A stretch of DNA of 64,000 nucleotides, taken from the NCBI RefSeq assembly GCF_021261315.1, contig NZ_JAJSAX010000001.1, positions 868,001 through 932,000 of the forward strand. Direction: 5' to 3'. The translations under genes were made by a program, and so were the position numbers. Positions within the stretch are counted from its first letter, which is position 1. Each line of letters opens with the position of its first letter. The notes under the pieces are model-generated. The model saw only the letters and a list, made by a program, of their open reading frames with translations. It made no database searches and was not told the origin of the DNA. The stretch is from Epilithonimonas sp. JDS. Lineage in GTDB: Bacteria; Bacteroidota; Bacteroidia; Flavobacteriales; Weeksellaceae. Shown here piece by piece: positions 46,498 through 53,823 of the stretch.

Positions 46498-46562
46498 AAA
46501 AGCGCCGTAGGTGTGACCTGTAAAACAGCATCGTAAGAGGACGCACCTACGGCGCTTTTTTC
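46498..46562. repeat. long perfect inverted repeat, probable terminator or repeat element
   Basis: AAAAGCGCCGTAGGTG (46498-46513) and CACCTACGGCGCTTTT (46544-46559) are perfectly complementary over 16 bp and end in T. The flanks 46441-46497 and 46563-46640 contain smaller hairpins (GCCTtgtaAAGGC; CCTCtacGAGG), as in the element at 9656-9754. The rest of the 46428-46722 spacer shows no gene. Confidence 0.65.
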
Positions 46563-46722
46563 ATTCCAGAACAATTCTATCTAATAACAGTTTGCCTCTA
46601 CGAGGACGATGATTCGATGGTTTTTCTTTTTGGTCTTGTGCAACTCCGGCTCATTTATCCATACATTAATTGATAAAGCATGAATACAGTGTATGTAAAC
46701 AAGCTTGTAAAAAAAACATTGA

Positions 46723-46914
46723 TCAACAAATTGGTATAAAACGATGCTTTTTAATAGTATCCTTCTTCTTAACTAAAATAATTACAGAAGCTAGATTTAA
46801 TAAAACTGACAATGCAAACAACCAAATACTCATACTGTCCAATTTCATTTTAGGGAAAAACAAAACTATTGCTATAATGGCAAAAATGTGAGACAGGTAT
46901 GTGATTTTAATCAT
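46723..46914 (-). CDS. small two-helix membrane protein
   Basis: This 63-aa ORF begins MIKITYLSHIFAIIAIVLFF. It has a first helix (3-20), a short linker, a second helix (about 28-48) and a basic tail KKKDTIKKHRF. It lies 17 nt after the stop of the upstream lipoprotein gene on the same strand, which supports a real cotranscribed gene. It has no recognised family; the positive-inside rule places both ends in the cytoplasm. Confidence 0.5.
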   Translation of the reverse strand: MIKITYLSHIFAIIAIVLFFPKMKLDSMSIWLFALSVLLNLASVIILVKKKDTIKKHRFIPIC

Positions 46915-46931
46915 TATGAATAAACGTTTTT

Positions 46932-47492
46932 TTATTTACTGTCATATTGTTTTAAAACCTTCCGCTCCATATGATCGCTTGGCCAAAGCTCTATTCTATA
47001 ATAATCATTATCTGTTTCGTGTGCCATATCAGTTTCCTTAACGCTAGCTAAATTTGAACTATATACCCTTACCCGGTATTTGCCTGGTGGTACTTTTACA
47101 GTTAATTCCAGGTGATGATCCGGACAATTAAAAATTTGCAGACTACCTGATCTAATATTAATACCGGCTTCCACAATATGATCATATTTATTGTAATCAA
47201 TGTTAATTGGTCTTTCCAATATTTCTATTTCTCCCTTGATATCATTTCCGGAACTTTCAACGCCGACGCCAATAATTCCATTTGCCAAAGCAAGCCTTTC
47301 TTTAAAAGCTTCTTCACTCCAAAAATCAGAAGATCCTGAATGTCCTTTGTCTTCATCATCTCTATCTTCAAGATAAAACTGATGATAATCTGTATAAAAT
47401 TTAAAGTTTTTCTTTTCCATAATCTTTTTTCTATGAGGCAAACACGATATTCCTAATAAACTTAGGATTACTAAAGCTGTAATTTTCTTCAT
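46932..47492 (-). CDS. hypothetical lipoprotein (186 aa)
   Basis: It has a lipoprotein signal with LGISC (Cys17), a charged region with FYLEDRDDEDKGHSG, and a C-terminal beta-sandwich-like domain containing LELTVKVPPGKYRVRVYSSN and YRIELWPSD, a pattern seen in small carbohydrate- or ligand-binding domains. No family is recognised. It is followed by a small membrane protein gene and preceded at 17 nt by an HTH gene on the same strand, so the three may form an operon under control of the repeat array at 47931. Confidence 0.65.
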   Translation of the reverse strand: MKKITALVILSLLGISCLPHRKKIMEKKNFKFYTDYHQFYLEDRDDEDKGHSGSSDFWSEEAFKERLALANGIIGVGVESSGNDIKGEIEILERPINIDYNKYDHIVEAGINIRSGSLQIFNCPDHHLELTVKVPPGKYRVRVYSSNLASVKETDMAHETDNDYYRIELWPSDHMERKVLKQYDSK

Positions 47493-47509
47493 AAAAATTT
47501 TTCAATTAT

Positions 47510-47890
47510 TTATCTGCCGTTAGTTTTCAACTCCCCCATCGCCCTAATCTCCTCCAAACTTTTCCCTTTGTAAAATTCTTCGGGATTGATTGCCGGGACA
47601 CTGATGTCCTGCAGTTTGTTGAGTTGGTGGTTTTCCGGCAGCTGGATGTCGCGCAGGGCGAAGAGATCATTCGGTGTGCAGTTCAACGAAATACAAAGGG
47701 TGGTCAGTTGCCGGAAGTTGATCTGGACGGCTTCGCCATTTAATATTTTGTCTGCCGAGTAGGCGTTGATCCCGAGCTTCCGGAGATAGGCGGCAGGATG
47801 CAGGATGTTTCTGGCTGCCAAAATCGGTTTCAGATTCAGGACGATGCTGCTTTGGTGAGGCGTAAGATTGCCTCTTTTCTTTCTTATCAT
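47510..47890 (-). CDS. HTH (Cro/C1-type) DNA-binding protein
   Basis: This 126-aa protein has an N-terminal Cro/C1-like helix-turn-helix (about 20-85): NLKPILAARNILHPAAYLRK, then GINAYSADKILNG (recognition region) and LTTLCISLNCTPNDLFAL. The tail contains INPEEFYKGKSLEEIRAMGE. It probably binds DNA as a dimer. Its start codon is 40 nt from a phased array of 21-bp repeats with palindromic cores, which may be its own operator. It heads a minus-strand run with a lipoprotein and a small membrane protein. Confidence 0.8.
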   Translation of the reverse strand: MIRKKRGNLTPHQSSIVLNLKPILAARNILHPAAYLRKLGINAYSADKILNGEAVQINFRQLTTLCISLNCTPNDLFALRDIQLPENHQLNKLQDISVPAINPEEFYKGKSLEEIRAMGELKTNGR

Positions 47891-47930
47891 TGTGTGTTCT
47901 GTTTGAAGTTTAAAGATAATTAAAAATATC

Positions 47931-48119
47931 TAATCACCAGACAACTTTGTCCAATCACCTGACAGACTTGTCTAATCACCTGACACCTTTGTCCAATCAC
48001 CTAACAACCTTGTCTAATCAACTAAAATCTTTGTCCAATCACCTGATAAGCTTGTCTAATCACCTAACAAGTTTGTCTAATAAACAGACAAACTTATCTA
48101 ATAACCAGATAGAAATAGT
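47931..48119. repeat. nine tandem 21-bp repeats with palindromic cores
   Basis: Nine consecutive units of about 21 bp follow the pattern yAATCACCTGACAAnnTTGTC. The first unit is 47931-47951 and the last, degenerate one ends near 48119. Each unit ends in an imperfect palindrome GACAA-N2-TTGTC. The units abut without spacers. They lie upstream of the HTH gene at 47510-47890, and 21 bp equals two helical turns, so all sites face the same side of the DNA. In one frame the array also reads as heptapeptides (LSNHLTx). Confidence 0.85.
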
Positions 48120-48341
48120 CTACAAGAGATCAGGTAAATATTAGCGAGTGAAGGAAACAGCTTGTAAGACAAAAGAAGTTGAGGATTGTGACACAGAAAT
48201 TGATAGTTGTCAAAAGGAAACGGGTGTACAGATTACGGATTCCCATCAATGGGGTTAAGAAATAGGTTATATGCTTTAAGAAATAAGAAAATAGTGATTG
48301 GAAATTCAACATTATTCCTATTTTTGAGAAAAATAAGCGCC

Positions 48342-48776
48342 ATGAAATACCTATCCGTTTTATTACTCCTGCTAATGTACAGCTGCAGTTTCAACACCAC
48401 CCGTCAAAACAGAGAATCCGATAAAAAGGATGCTGAGAAAATCACCCAAAAGTTCTTCACGCTGATGAAGCAAAACAACAGGGAGCAGTCTTACGAATTG
48501 TTCAGCAGCAGGTTTTTCAAAGTAACCAATAAAGAAAAGCTGAATGACATGTTCGATTGGACACAGAAAGAAGGCGGCGCATTTTCAAACTACTCCCTGT
48601 CCCACTGGGAAACATTGGTTGTCAACGGCACCGATTCCAGATCGGAGTATCTTCTGACTTACTATGTGACAAGGGAAAAAATGAATACGGAAGAGATTTT
48701 CTCTATGCAAAAAGAAGGAGACAGCATCAAAATCGTAGGATATAAAATCAATCTTGATATGACAAAAAAGCGCTAG
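48342..48776 (+). CDS. small lipoprotein, DUF4019/NTF2-like
   Basis: This 144-aa lipoprotein (MYSC, Cys15 region) has a C-terminal domain of helices followed by beta strands, with KFFTLMKQNNREQSYELFS and the strands TDSRSEYLLTYYVT and DSIKIVGYKI. The layout is that of small NTF2-like (DUF4019 or DUF3887) proteins; the assignment is by pattern only. The ATG at 48342 fits the lipoprotein signal; the longer frame begins in the repeat region. A terminator overlaps the stop codon. Confidence 0.65.
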   Translation: MKYLSVLLLLLMYSCSFNTTRQNRESDKKDAEKITQKFFTLMKQNNREQSYELFSSRFFKVTNKEKLNDMFDWTQKEGGAFSNYSLSHWETLVVNGTDSRSEYLLTYYVTREKMNTEEIFSMQKEGDSIKIVGYKINLDMTKKR

Positions 48777-48790
48777 GGAGCGCTTTTTTT
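48764..48790 (+). terminator. rho-independent terminator overlapping the stop codon
   Basis: AAAAAAGCGCT and AGCGCTTTTTT form an 11-bp stem with a GGG-containing loop, ending in a T run. It spans the end of the preceding gene. Confidence 0.85.
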
Positions 48791-48819
48791 ATTTATGTAG
48801 TAGATAAGAATGTTATGGT

Positions 48820-48890
48820 TAGGTGAGCACGGATTGCAGATCCGCGCTGGTGCAAGGCTCTGACTTGCATTGCCTACGCCATCAGATGGT
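48820..48890. repeat. small hairpin pair, repeat-like
   Basis: CGGAT-tgcag-ATCCG followed by TGCAA-ggctctgac-TTGCA gives two adjacent hairpins in a GC-richer spacer between converging genes. It resembles scattered intergenic repeats, but other copies cannot be checked here. Confidence 0.4.
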
Positions 48891-48897
48891 TTAGTTT

Positions 48898-49725
48898 TTA
48901 CTTCAATGGATATATCAATGCCTTATCGATCTCAATCGGATTGTTATGTTCCCTTATATATTTTTGCCTTGATTCGGTTAATTCTTTAAACTGACTGACA
49001 TCTTTAATATCAACACCATTGATGCTATAGGTCTGATTAGGATTTTTATTGAATTGTTCACGGGTGTCATGATACGGATCCTTATACTCGATCATCAACA
49101 TTTTATCGATGTTTTCCTGGGTTGTTTTTACAGGCTTTTGCCCGTAAAATCTTTCAACGAAAGGCGTTCTATAAGTCGAATTCAACTTAAAACTCTTTAC
49201 CAGAGTAAAATCAAAATTATTTTTGTCATCATATATTTGAAAGATCATCCCGGGTAATCCTCGGAATTTGTAAGGCCCCTCAGAAATATCGATTTCTTTA
49301 GAAAACCAGGCAATCCAGTTTCTTCCTCCAAAAGTTGCAGTCGCTTTCTGTAAGGTATAGTTCTCGAATTTTTTGGTTTCATTATCCAGATTCCAATTTA
49401 TTTTATCTTCTGTATCGAAAAAAAACACATCGTTGATTAACATGTAGTTGCTATTTGTGCTAGAATTTTTTGGTCGGATCACAACAGGCGTAGAAGTATC
49501 CCAAAGCTGACTGTTTTGTCCTTTTGTAATATTGGCTGAGTCGATTGTTACGTAATGATAATTGTAAAATTTGACATTATCCGGATTTACATCCAGCGTC
49601 ATATTTTCTTTTTGAAAGTCTGCTTGTTTTGGATCTGTTTTAAATTTAAATTCATAAATAAAACGTTGGGTCTGGGCGGTGACCAATCCAATACTAAAGG
49701 TGAAAATTATAATAAATGTTTTCAT
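48898..49725 (-). CDS. GLPGLI family protein
   Basis: This 275-aa protein has a signal peptide (about 1-18, ending TAQT) and the family hallmark GPYKFRGLPGMIFQI around residue 155, followed by FVERFYGQKP. GLPGLI proteins are exported Bacteroidetes proteins of unknown function. It is a single gene between terminators in the block separating rplC from rpsJ. It is not related to its neighbours in sequence. Confidence 0.88.
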   Translation of the reverse strand: MKTFIIIFTFSIGLVTAQTQRFIYEFKFKTDPKQADFQKENMTLDVNPDNVKFYNYHYVTIDSANITKGQNSQLWDTSTPVVIRPKNSSTNSNYMLINDVFFFDTEDKINWNLDNETKKFENYTLQKATATFGGRNWIAWFSKEIDISEGPYKFRGLPGMIFQIYDDKNNFDFTLVKSFKLNSTYRTPFVERFYGQKPVKTTQENIDKMLMIEYKDPYHDTREQFNKNPNQTYSINGVDIKDVSQFKELTESRQKYIREHNNPIEIDKALIYPLK

Positions 49726-49962
49726 ATCAATAGTTTTTGAAGTTTGTCTTATAGATTATAACTCAAAAATAACCATTATTTATATCCAATTTCTCTTCAA
49801 TTCCGATTATGGATTTAGAATTCAAAAATAGATTTGTTTATTTTTAATAATTATTAAACAAAAACAATATTAAATTTAAAATATTACAGTAAATACATAT
49901 TAATAATTTAATTATTATCAATAAATATTAAATAAATTCTGCATTCATATTTGTGTTTTTGA

Positions 49963-49970
49963 TATATTTG
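49963..49970 (+). promoter_or_regulatory. probable -7 box
   Basis: TATATTTG followed by GG matches TAnnTTTG, 27 nt before the ATG at 49997. The -33 element is unclear. The AT-rich spacer 49741-49996 shows nothing else. Confidence 0.4.
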
Positions 49971-49996
49971 GTTTATTAACCATTAAAAAAATTATT

Positions 49997-50053
49997 ATGA
50001 CACGTGATGAAGAATCTTTTTTCGCAATGGCTTTGAAAACCAAGAATTTCTAA
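49997..50053 (+). other. 18-codon leader ORF in frame with the next gene
   Basis: ATG at 49997 encodes MTRDEESFFAMALKTKNF and stops at TAA (50051-50053). The next six codons (ARNTAA) are open and lead directly into the downstream ORF in the same frame. Removing one ochre codon would give a single 311-residue protein. It may be a nonsense mutation, programmed read-through or a leader peptide. Confidence 0.65.
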
Positions 50054-50071
50054 GCCCGTAACACCGCCGCA

Positions 50072-50932
50072 ATGGCGTCCGTCCCTGCCATCGCAGGATT
50101 CCAAACCCAGCTTTCTACACTCATTACCACATTGATCTCTGCGGATACCGGAAGCCGCGCCGATCTTACCGGTTACTCTCTGGACAAAGCTTTGAAACGC
50201 AAAAATGTGGAAACGCTTTCTCTAAAAATCAGCAATGCAGTTGCTTCTCTTGCCGCCGTCAACGGTGACCTGATCTTAAAGAAACGTGCCGATTTTCCCA
50301 CCAGCAGCTGGTACAAGATTACCGAAGATGAATTGGTAACACAGGCAACAATTGTCAGGGATCTGGGACAGGCCAATGCCGCAGCAATGGCGACTTACGG
50401 TGCAGCAACGGCAGATGTTACGGCTCTTAGCACCGCTCTCAACAATTTTATAGATGTGATTACCAATCCGACCCTGGCGCTCGACCAGAGAAAAAACGAC
50501 AACAGAAGAATCCCCGAGATCATAGACCATATCCGCACCTTGTTCGAAGACAAACTGGATGTCGTAATGCGCAGTTTTGAGCTGAGCAATGCGTCTCTTT
50601 ATAATTTGTACCAAAGTGCCAGAGCGATAGACATCAATGGGTCTACTGCCAAACCAACTGTCCTCAAAGATATTCTGCCAGGAACATTGGTAGCGCTTCA
50701 CCACGCAGATGTTTACAGCACGACTACTTTTTACACGATCCAGAATATGGGCGATCAGCCAATCACTTTCAGCCTTAGCACGACAGAAACTGCGGAAGGT
50801 CCGGAGCCGGTACTGCTTCAGAGCGGCGATACCAAATCCAGACTTGCGGAAACCCTGGCGCCGGAAGGCACTTATCTGATGGTAAAGAATGCGGGAACAC
50901 TTCCTGTGAGTGTGAGACTTTGGGTAGAGTAA
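50072..50932 (+). CDS. hypothetical protein (286 aa), possibly N-terminally cut by an ochre codon
   Basis: The visible ORF starts MASVPAIAGFQTQLSTLITT and continues as an Ala/Thr/Leu-rich helical protein (1-200) with a basic RADLTGYSLDKALKRKNVETL segment, then a compact beta domain (about 215-286, with YTIQNMGDQPITFSLSTTE and GTYLMVKNAGTLPVSVRLW). No signal peptide is seen. The same frame continues upstream past a single TAA to ATG 49997, so the original gene probably began there. The family is not recognised. A bidirectional terminator follows. Confidence 0.65.
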   Translation: MASVPAIAGFQTQLSTLITTLISADTGSRADLTGYSLDKALKRKNVETLSLKISNAVASLAAVNGDLILKKRADFPTSSWYKITEDELVTQATIVRDLGQANAAAMATYGAATADVTALSTALNNFIDVITNPTLALDQRKNDNRRIPEIIDHIRTLFEDKLDVVMRSFELSNASLYNLYQSARAIDINGSTAKPTVLKDILPGTLVALHHADVYSTTTFYTIQNMGDQPITFSLSTTETAEGPEPVLLQSGDTKSRLAETLAPEGTYLMVKNAGTLPVSVRLWVE

Positions 50933-50950
50933 CCTTAAAAATATTGATAT

Positions 50951-50988
50951 AAAAAAGCCGCCTCAGAAATTCTGAAGCGGCTTTCGTT
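50951..50988. terminator. bidirectional terminator
   Basis: AAAGCCGCCTCAGAA and the complementary TTCTGAAGCGGCTTT pair (one bulge) between converging genes, with A and T flanks. Confidence 0.85.
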
Positions 50989-51007
50989 TTAATAAAAGTT
51001 AGTAATG

Positions 51008-53224
51008 TTATTCTTTTACAAATTTGGTTTTCACAACCGTTCCTTTGTCATCTACATTCAGGAAATAAACACCTTTTGCCAGTTTGTTCACTGCCACTTT
51101 TCCGGTTCCGAGATTACCTTTGGAAACCAATTGTCCTGCTGCACTGAAGATCTCGTAGTTGGAGTTCAGCGTTACATTGGAAACATTCAAGACATCTTTT
51201 ACTGGATTAGGGAAAATCTGGATAGACTTGGTGTTGTTAACATCAGAAACTGCTAAAGTTCCAACTGATGCTGCTTTCACTGCATAGAACACATTTCCGA
51301 TAGCAGAAACTCTGATATGACCGGTTTTACCAGCCAGTGCTGCAGGAACTGCTACACTCGCCGTTCCGCTATTGGCAACGGATGCAGCCAAAGTAGTCCA
51401 GGTCGCCCCACTGTCTGAAGTGAAATCGATTTTTACGTTTGCCACATTGTAAGGAGCCGCCGTAGTTCCCGAAGGTACCCAAGTCACTGTAGAATTAGTT
51501 CCCGGAGACAGAGATGTAGTGCTCACTGTGAATGCTGCGGCAGAACCAACCACTATTACCTGATTGGCAAAAGCAGTCTGTGCTTGTCCCGCTGCTTTGT
51601 TATCTCTAACGGTTACTCGGAAGTTAGTAGTTCTTGCCACTGTAGAAGCCGCTTCGAAGTCTGTGGTATTTTTCACAACGCCGCTTAGAACTGTAGCCAG
51701 TTTAGGGAAATATCTTGTCGGAGTAGCAACCGGAGACCAAGATCTGAAGCTAGCCCCTGATGCTGTAGCTCCGATATTTGAAACTGTCACACCGTTTGCC
51801 AGTTTACTTGGGTCAATCTCTTCCCAGCAGTATGTCAATGCATCGCCGTCCGGATCTGTTGCTGCTGCTGTTAAAACAAACGCTGTTCCTTTTGGAATCG
51901 TGTAAGTTGTAGACATTGCCGTTACAACCGGTGGATTGTTCGTAATATCTGTTTCAACATCTACCGTTTTGGAAGCCAGATTTGCCTGCACCTGATCTAT
52001 ACTAGCAGTATGGAAATATGGATCTGAATGTGCCTGAACATCGGTAGTTGACCCCGTGATTCCTGCATAACCCATAATTGTAGAACCTGATCCCGGTTCC
52101 ATTTCTTTGTTAAGATAAGTTTCGTAGAAGCTGTACGTGTGGCTGTCTCCCAACTGGTGACCCATCTCGTGCGCTACATAATCGATATCGAAGTTGTCAC
52201 CTTGAGGTGCGCCAGTCCCCGGAGAAGTGATGCCACTTCCTTTGTAGTTGTCCGGAGAAATATACGCATAGCCACAACCACCACTAGATGCTGTGTAAGA
52301 AGTTGTAGAAACGTCATTGCTTCCGATACAGCCGATACAGCCGGCATTACCGCCACCGCCGCTTCTTCCGAATAAGTGCCCGATGTCGTAATCTGCATCT
52401 GTCACGCCGTAAGTACCGCCGTGTAAAACGTTCATCAGCTCATTGTTCCATTTACACATTTGAGATGCTGCACTGTAGGGATCAGTGGAAGCGTTTGTAA
52501 AAATAAGATTAGGAGCATTCACAACATTAAGGTGCAGGTTGAATTCCTGCTCGAAAACACCGTTTACTCTGGTCATTGTTGCGTTGATCTGTGCAAGAGA
52601 TGCTGCCACACTTCCGAAGTAAGCGCCATATTCTCCTGTAACAGACATTGCCAGTCTCAGGGTATGGAATTTCTTGTTTCCGGATTTATCTGCCGCACCA
52701 TTTTTATACAGTTCATTCAGTCTGTCAACAGATGCCTGATCTTCTTTGGTAGTACACTCGAATGCACCTCTTTTGCTTGTCTTACCGTGAACAGAATAAT
52801 AGGCTTTGTTATCCGTTGCAGGCTCAATGAATTCGTACTTGCCATTGCTGATGACCATAGACTGGAAATCGTTTGGCGCCACACTGAATCTCACATACTT
52901 TGTAGGATCATCAATTCCAACGCCTACATAAGAACCCAACTGATATTGATTTGCCAAAGCTTCGTCCATTACCGGGAAGCTGCTTACTGCGAATCTTTCA
53001 ATTTTTCCATCCACTGTCGGCATACTTACCGTAACAGTTCCTGCTGCATTTCCAACTTTATCAGCAGCCAGCAATTGTCCTCTGATAGCGTTGATGTCCA
53101 GTTTGTAATAAACTGAGTTGTCACTCGTTCTTGTTACTTCTACATTAGGTGTTGCCTTGCTCCATTGTGCATTCATCAGGGACAGCCCCCCTAGGAAAAG
53201 TAAAGTAGTTAATCTTTTGTTCAT
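51008..53224 (-). CDS. secreted reprolysin-like (M12B-type) metallopeptidase with T9SS domain
   Basis: This 738-aa protein has a signal peptide (1-19), a prodomain (about 20-180) and a metzincin catalytic domain (about 185-425) with zinc ligands His352, His356 and His362 in HEMGHQLGDSH and the Met-turn SGSTIMGYAG. Fibronectin-like regions follow (about 440-650) and a C-terminal T9SS type A domain (about 665-738, with IFPNPVKDVL). It is moved across the outer membrane by type IX secretion and cleaves extracellular protein. It is the last gene of the block before rpsJ. Confidence 0.93.
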   Translation of the reverse strand: MNKRLTTLLFLGGLSLMNAQWSKATPNVEVTRTSDNSVYYKLDINAIRGQLLAADKVGNAAGTVTVSMPTVDGKIERFAVSSFPVMDEALANQYQLGSYVGVGIDDPTKYVRFSVAPNDFQSMVISNGKYEFIEPATDNKAYYSVHGKTSKRGAFECTTKEDQASVDRLNELYKNGAADKSGNKKFHTLRLAMSVTGEYGAYFGSVAASLAQINATMTRVNGVFEQEFNLHLNVVNAPNLIFTNASTDPYSAASQMCKWNNELMNVLHGGTYGVTDADYDIGHLFGRSGGGGNAGCIGCIGSNDVSTTSYTASSGGCGYAYISPDNYKGSGITSPGTGAPQGDNFDIDYVAHEMGHQLGDSHTYSFYETYLNKEMEPGSGSTIMGYAGITGSTTDVQAHSDPYFHTASIDQVQANLASKTVDVETDITNNPPVVTAMSTTYTIPKGTAFVLTAAATDPDGDALTYCWEEIDPSKLANGVTVSNIGATASGASFRSWSPVATPTRYFPKLATVLSGVVKNTTDFEAASTVARTTNFRVTVRDNKAAGQAQTAFANQVIVVGSAAAFTVSTTSLSPGTNSTVTWVPSGTTAAPYNVANVKIDFTSDSGATWTTLAASVANSGTASVAVPAALAGKTGHIRVSAIGNVFYAVKAASVGTLAVSDVNNTKSIQIFPNPVKDVLNVSNVTLNSNYEIFSAAGQLVSKGNLGTGKVAVNKLAKGVYFLNVDDKGTVVKTKFVKE

Positions 53225-53409
53225 ATTTTTAAAATTAAGGCGACAAATGTACTATTTTATTATATATCCTGTATTCCTTTTTAAAAATTATTGAAACTTT
53301 AACAATTATATATAATTTATCTATTCAAAAGTCTGAATGTCATTAATTTATCAAATTGAATTTTAAGCTTTTTTTAAGGTGATTTTAAGTTCTGCCAATT
53401 TAATAAACA

Positions 53410-53442
53410 AAAAAAATCCCCAATCTTACGAAAGGGGATTTA
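53410..53442 (-). terminator. terminator of the str operon after rpsJ
   Basis: AAATCCCC and GGGGATTT pair across a 12-nt loop, and the minus strand continues with a T run. It lies 60 nt after the rpsJ stop, so the str operon ends here instead of running into rplC. Confidence 0.85.
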
Positions 53443-53500
53443 TATTTAATGTGTTGCTGAAAAACTTCTGACTTACGTCATCCATCTTCCAATGCATTTA

Positions 53501-53806
53501 TCACACTTTAATTTCTACGTCAACTCCTGAAGGAAGTTCTAATTTCATTAGAGCATCTACAGTTTTAGAAGAAGAAGAGTAGATATCCATCAATCTCTTG
53601 TGAGCTGACAATTGGAACTGCTCTCTTGCTTTCTTGTTTACGTGCGGAGATCTTAGTACTGTAAAGATTCTCTTGTTCGTTGGCAATGGAATTGGTCCGT
53701 TTACAACAGCACCAGTAGCCTTTACCGTTTTTACGATCTTCTCAGCAGACTTGTCTACCAAGTTGTAATCGTAAGATTTTAGTTTTATTCTGATTCTTTG
53801 TGACAT
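53501..53806 (-). CDS. rpsJ: ribosomal protein uS10
   Basis: This 101-aa protein begins [20 protein letters not shown], with the [20 protein letters not shown] loop. Besides its small-subunit role it is the NusE antitermination factor. It is cotranscribed with fusA (17-nt gap) and followed by a terminator. In most bacteria the next gene is rplC; here rplC is 13 kb away. Confidence 0.98.
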   Translation of the reverse strand: MSQRIRIKLKSYDYNLVDKSAEKIVKTVKATGAVVNGPIPLPTNKRIFTVLRSPHVNKKAREQFQLSAHKRLMDIYSSSSKTVDALMKLELPSGVDVEIKV

Positions 53807-53823
53807 TTCTTTGATTTAAAAAA

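Noticed and set aside
46670-46891. 73-aa plus-strand ORF
   Set aside because: It competes with the minus-strand two-helix protein at 46723-46914, which is better placed 17 nt behind a lipoprotein gene.
47931-48119. CRISPR array
   Set aside because: Repeats abut directly with no unique spacers, and no cas genes are present.
47947-48144. 65-aa plus-strand ORF of LSNHLTx heptads
   Set aside because: It is produced by the 21-bp DNA repeat, starts at a TTG inside a repeat unit and lacks any sign of a start region; kept only as an alternative reading of the array.
52460-53116. 218-aa ORF antisense to the metalloprotease
   Set aside because: It is a shadow of the reprolysin-like gene, with Cys/Ile/His-rich composition and no family features.
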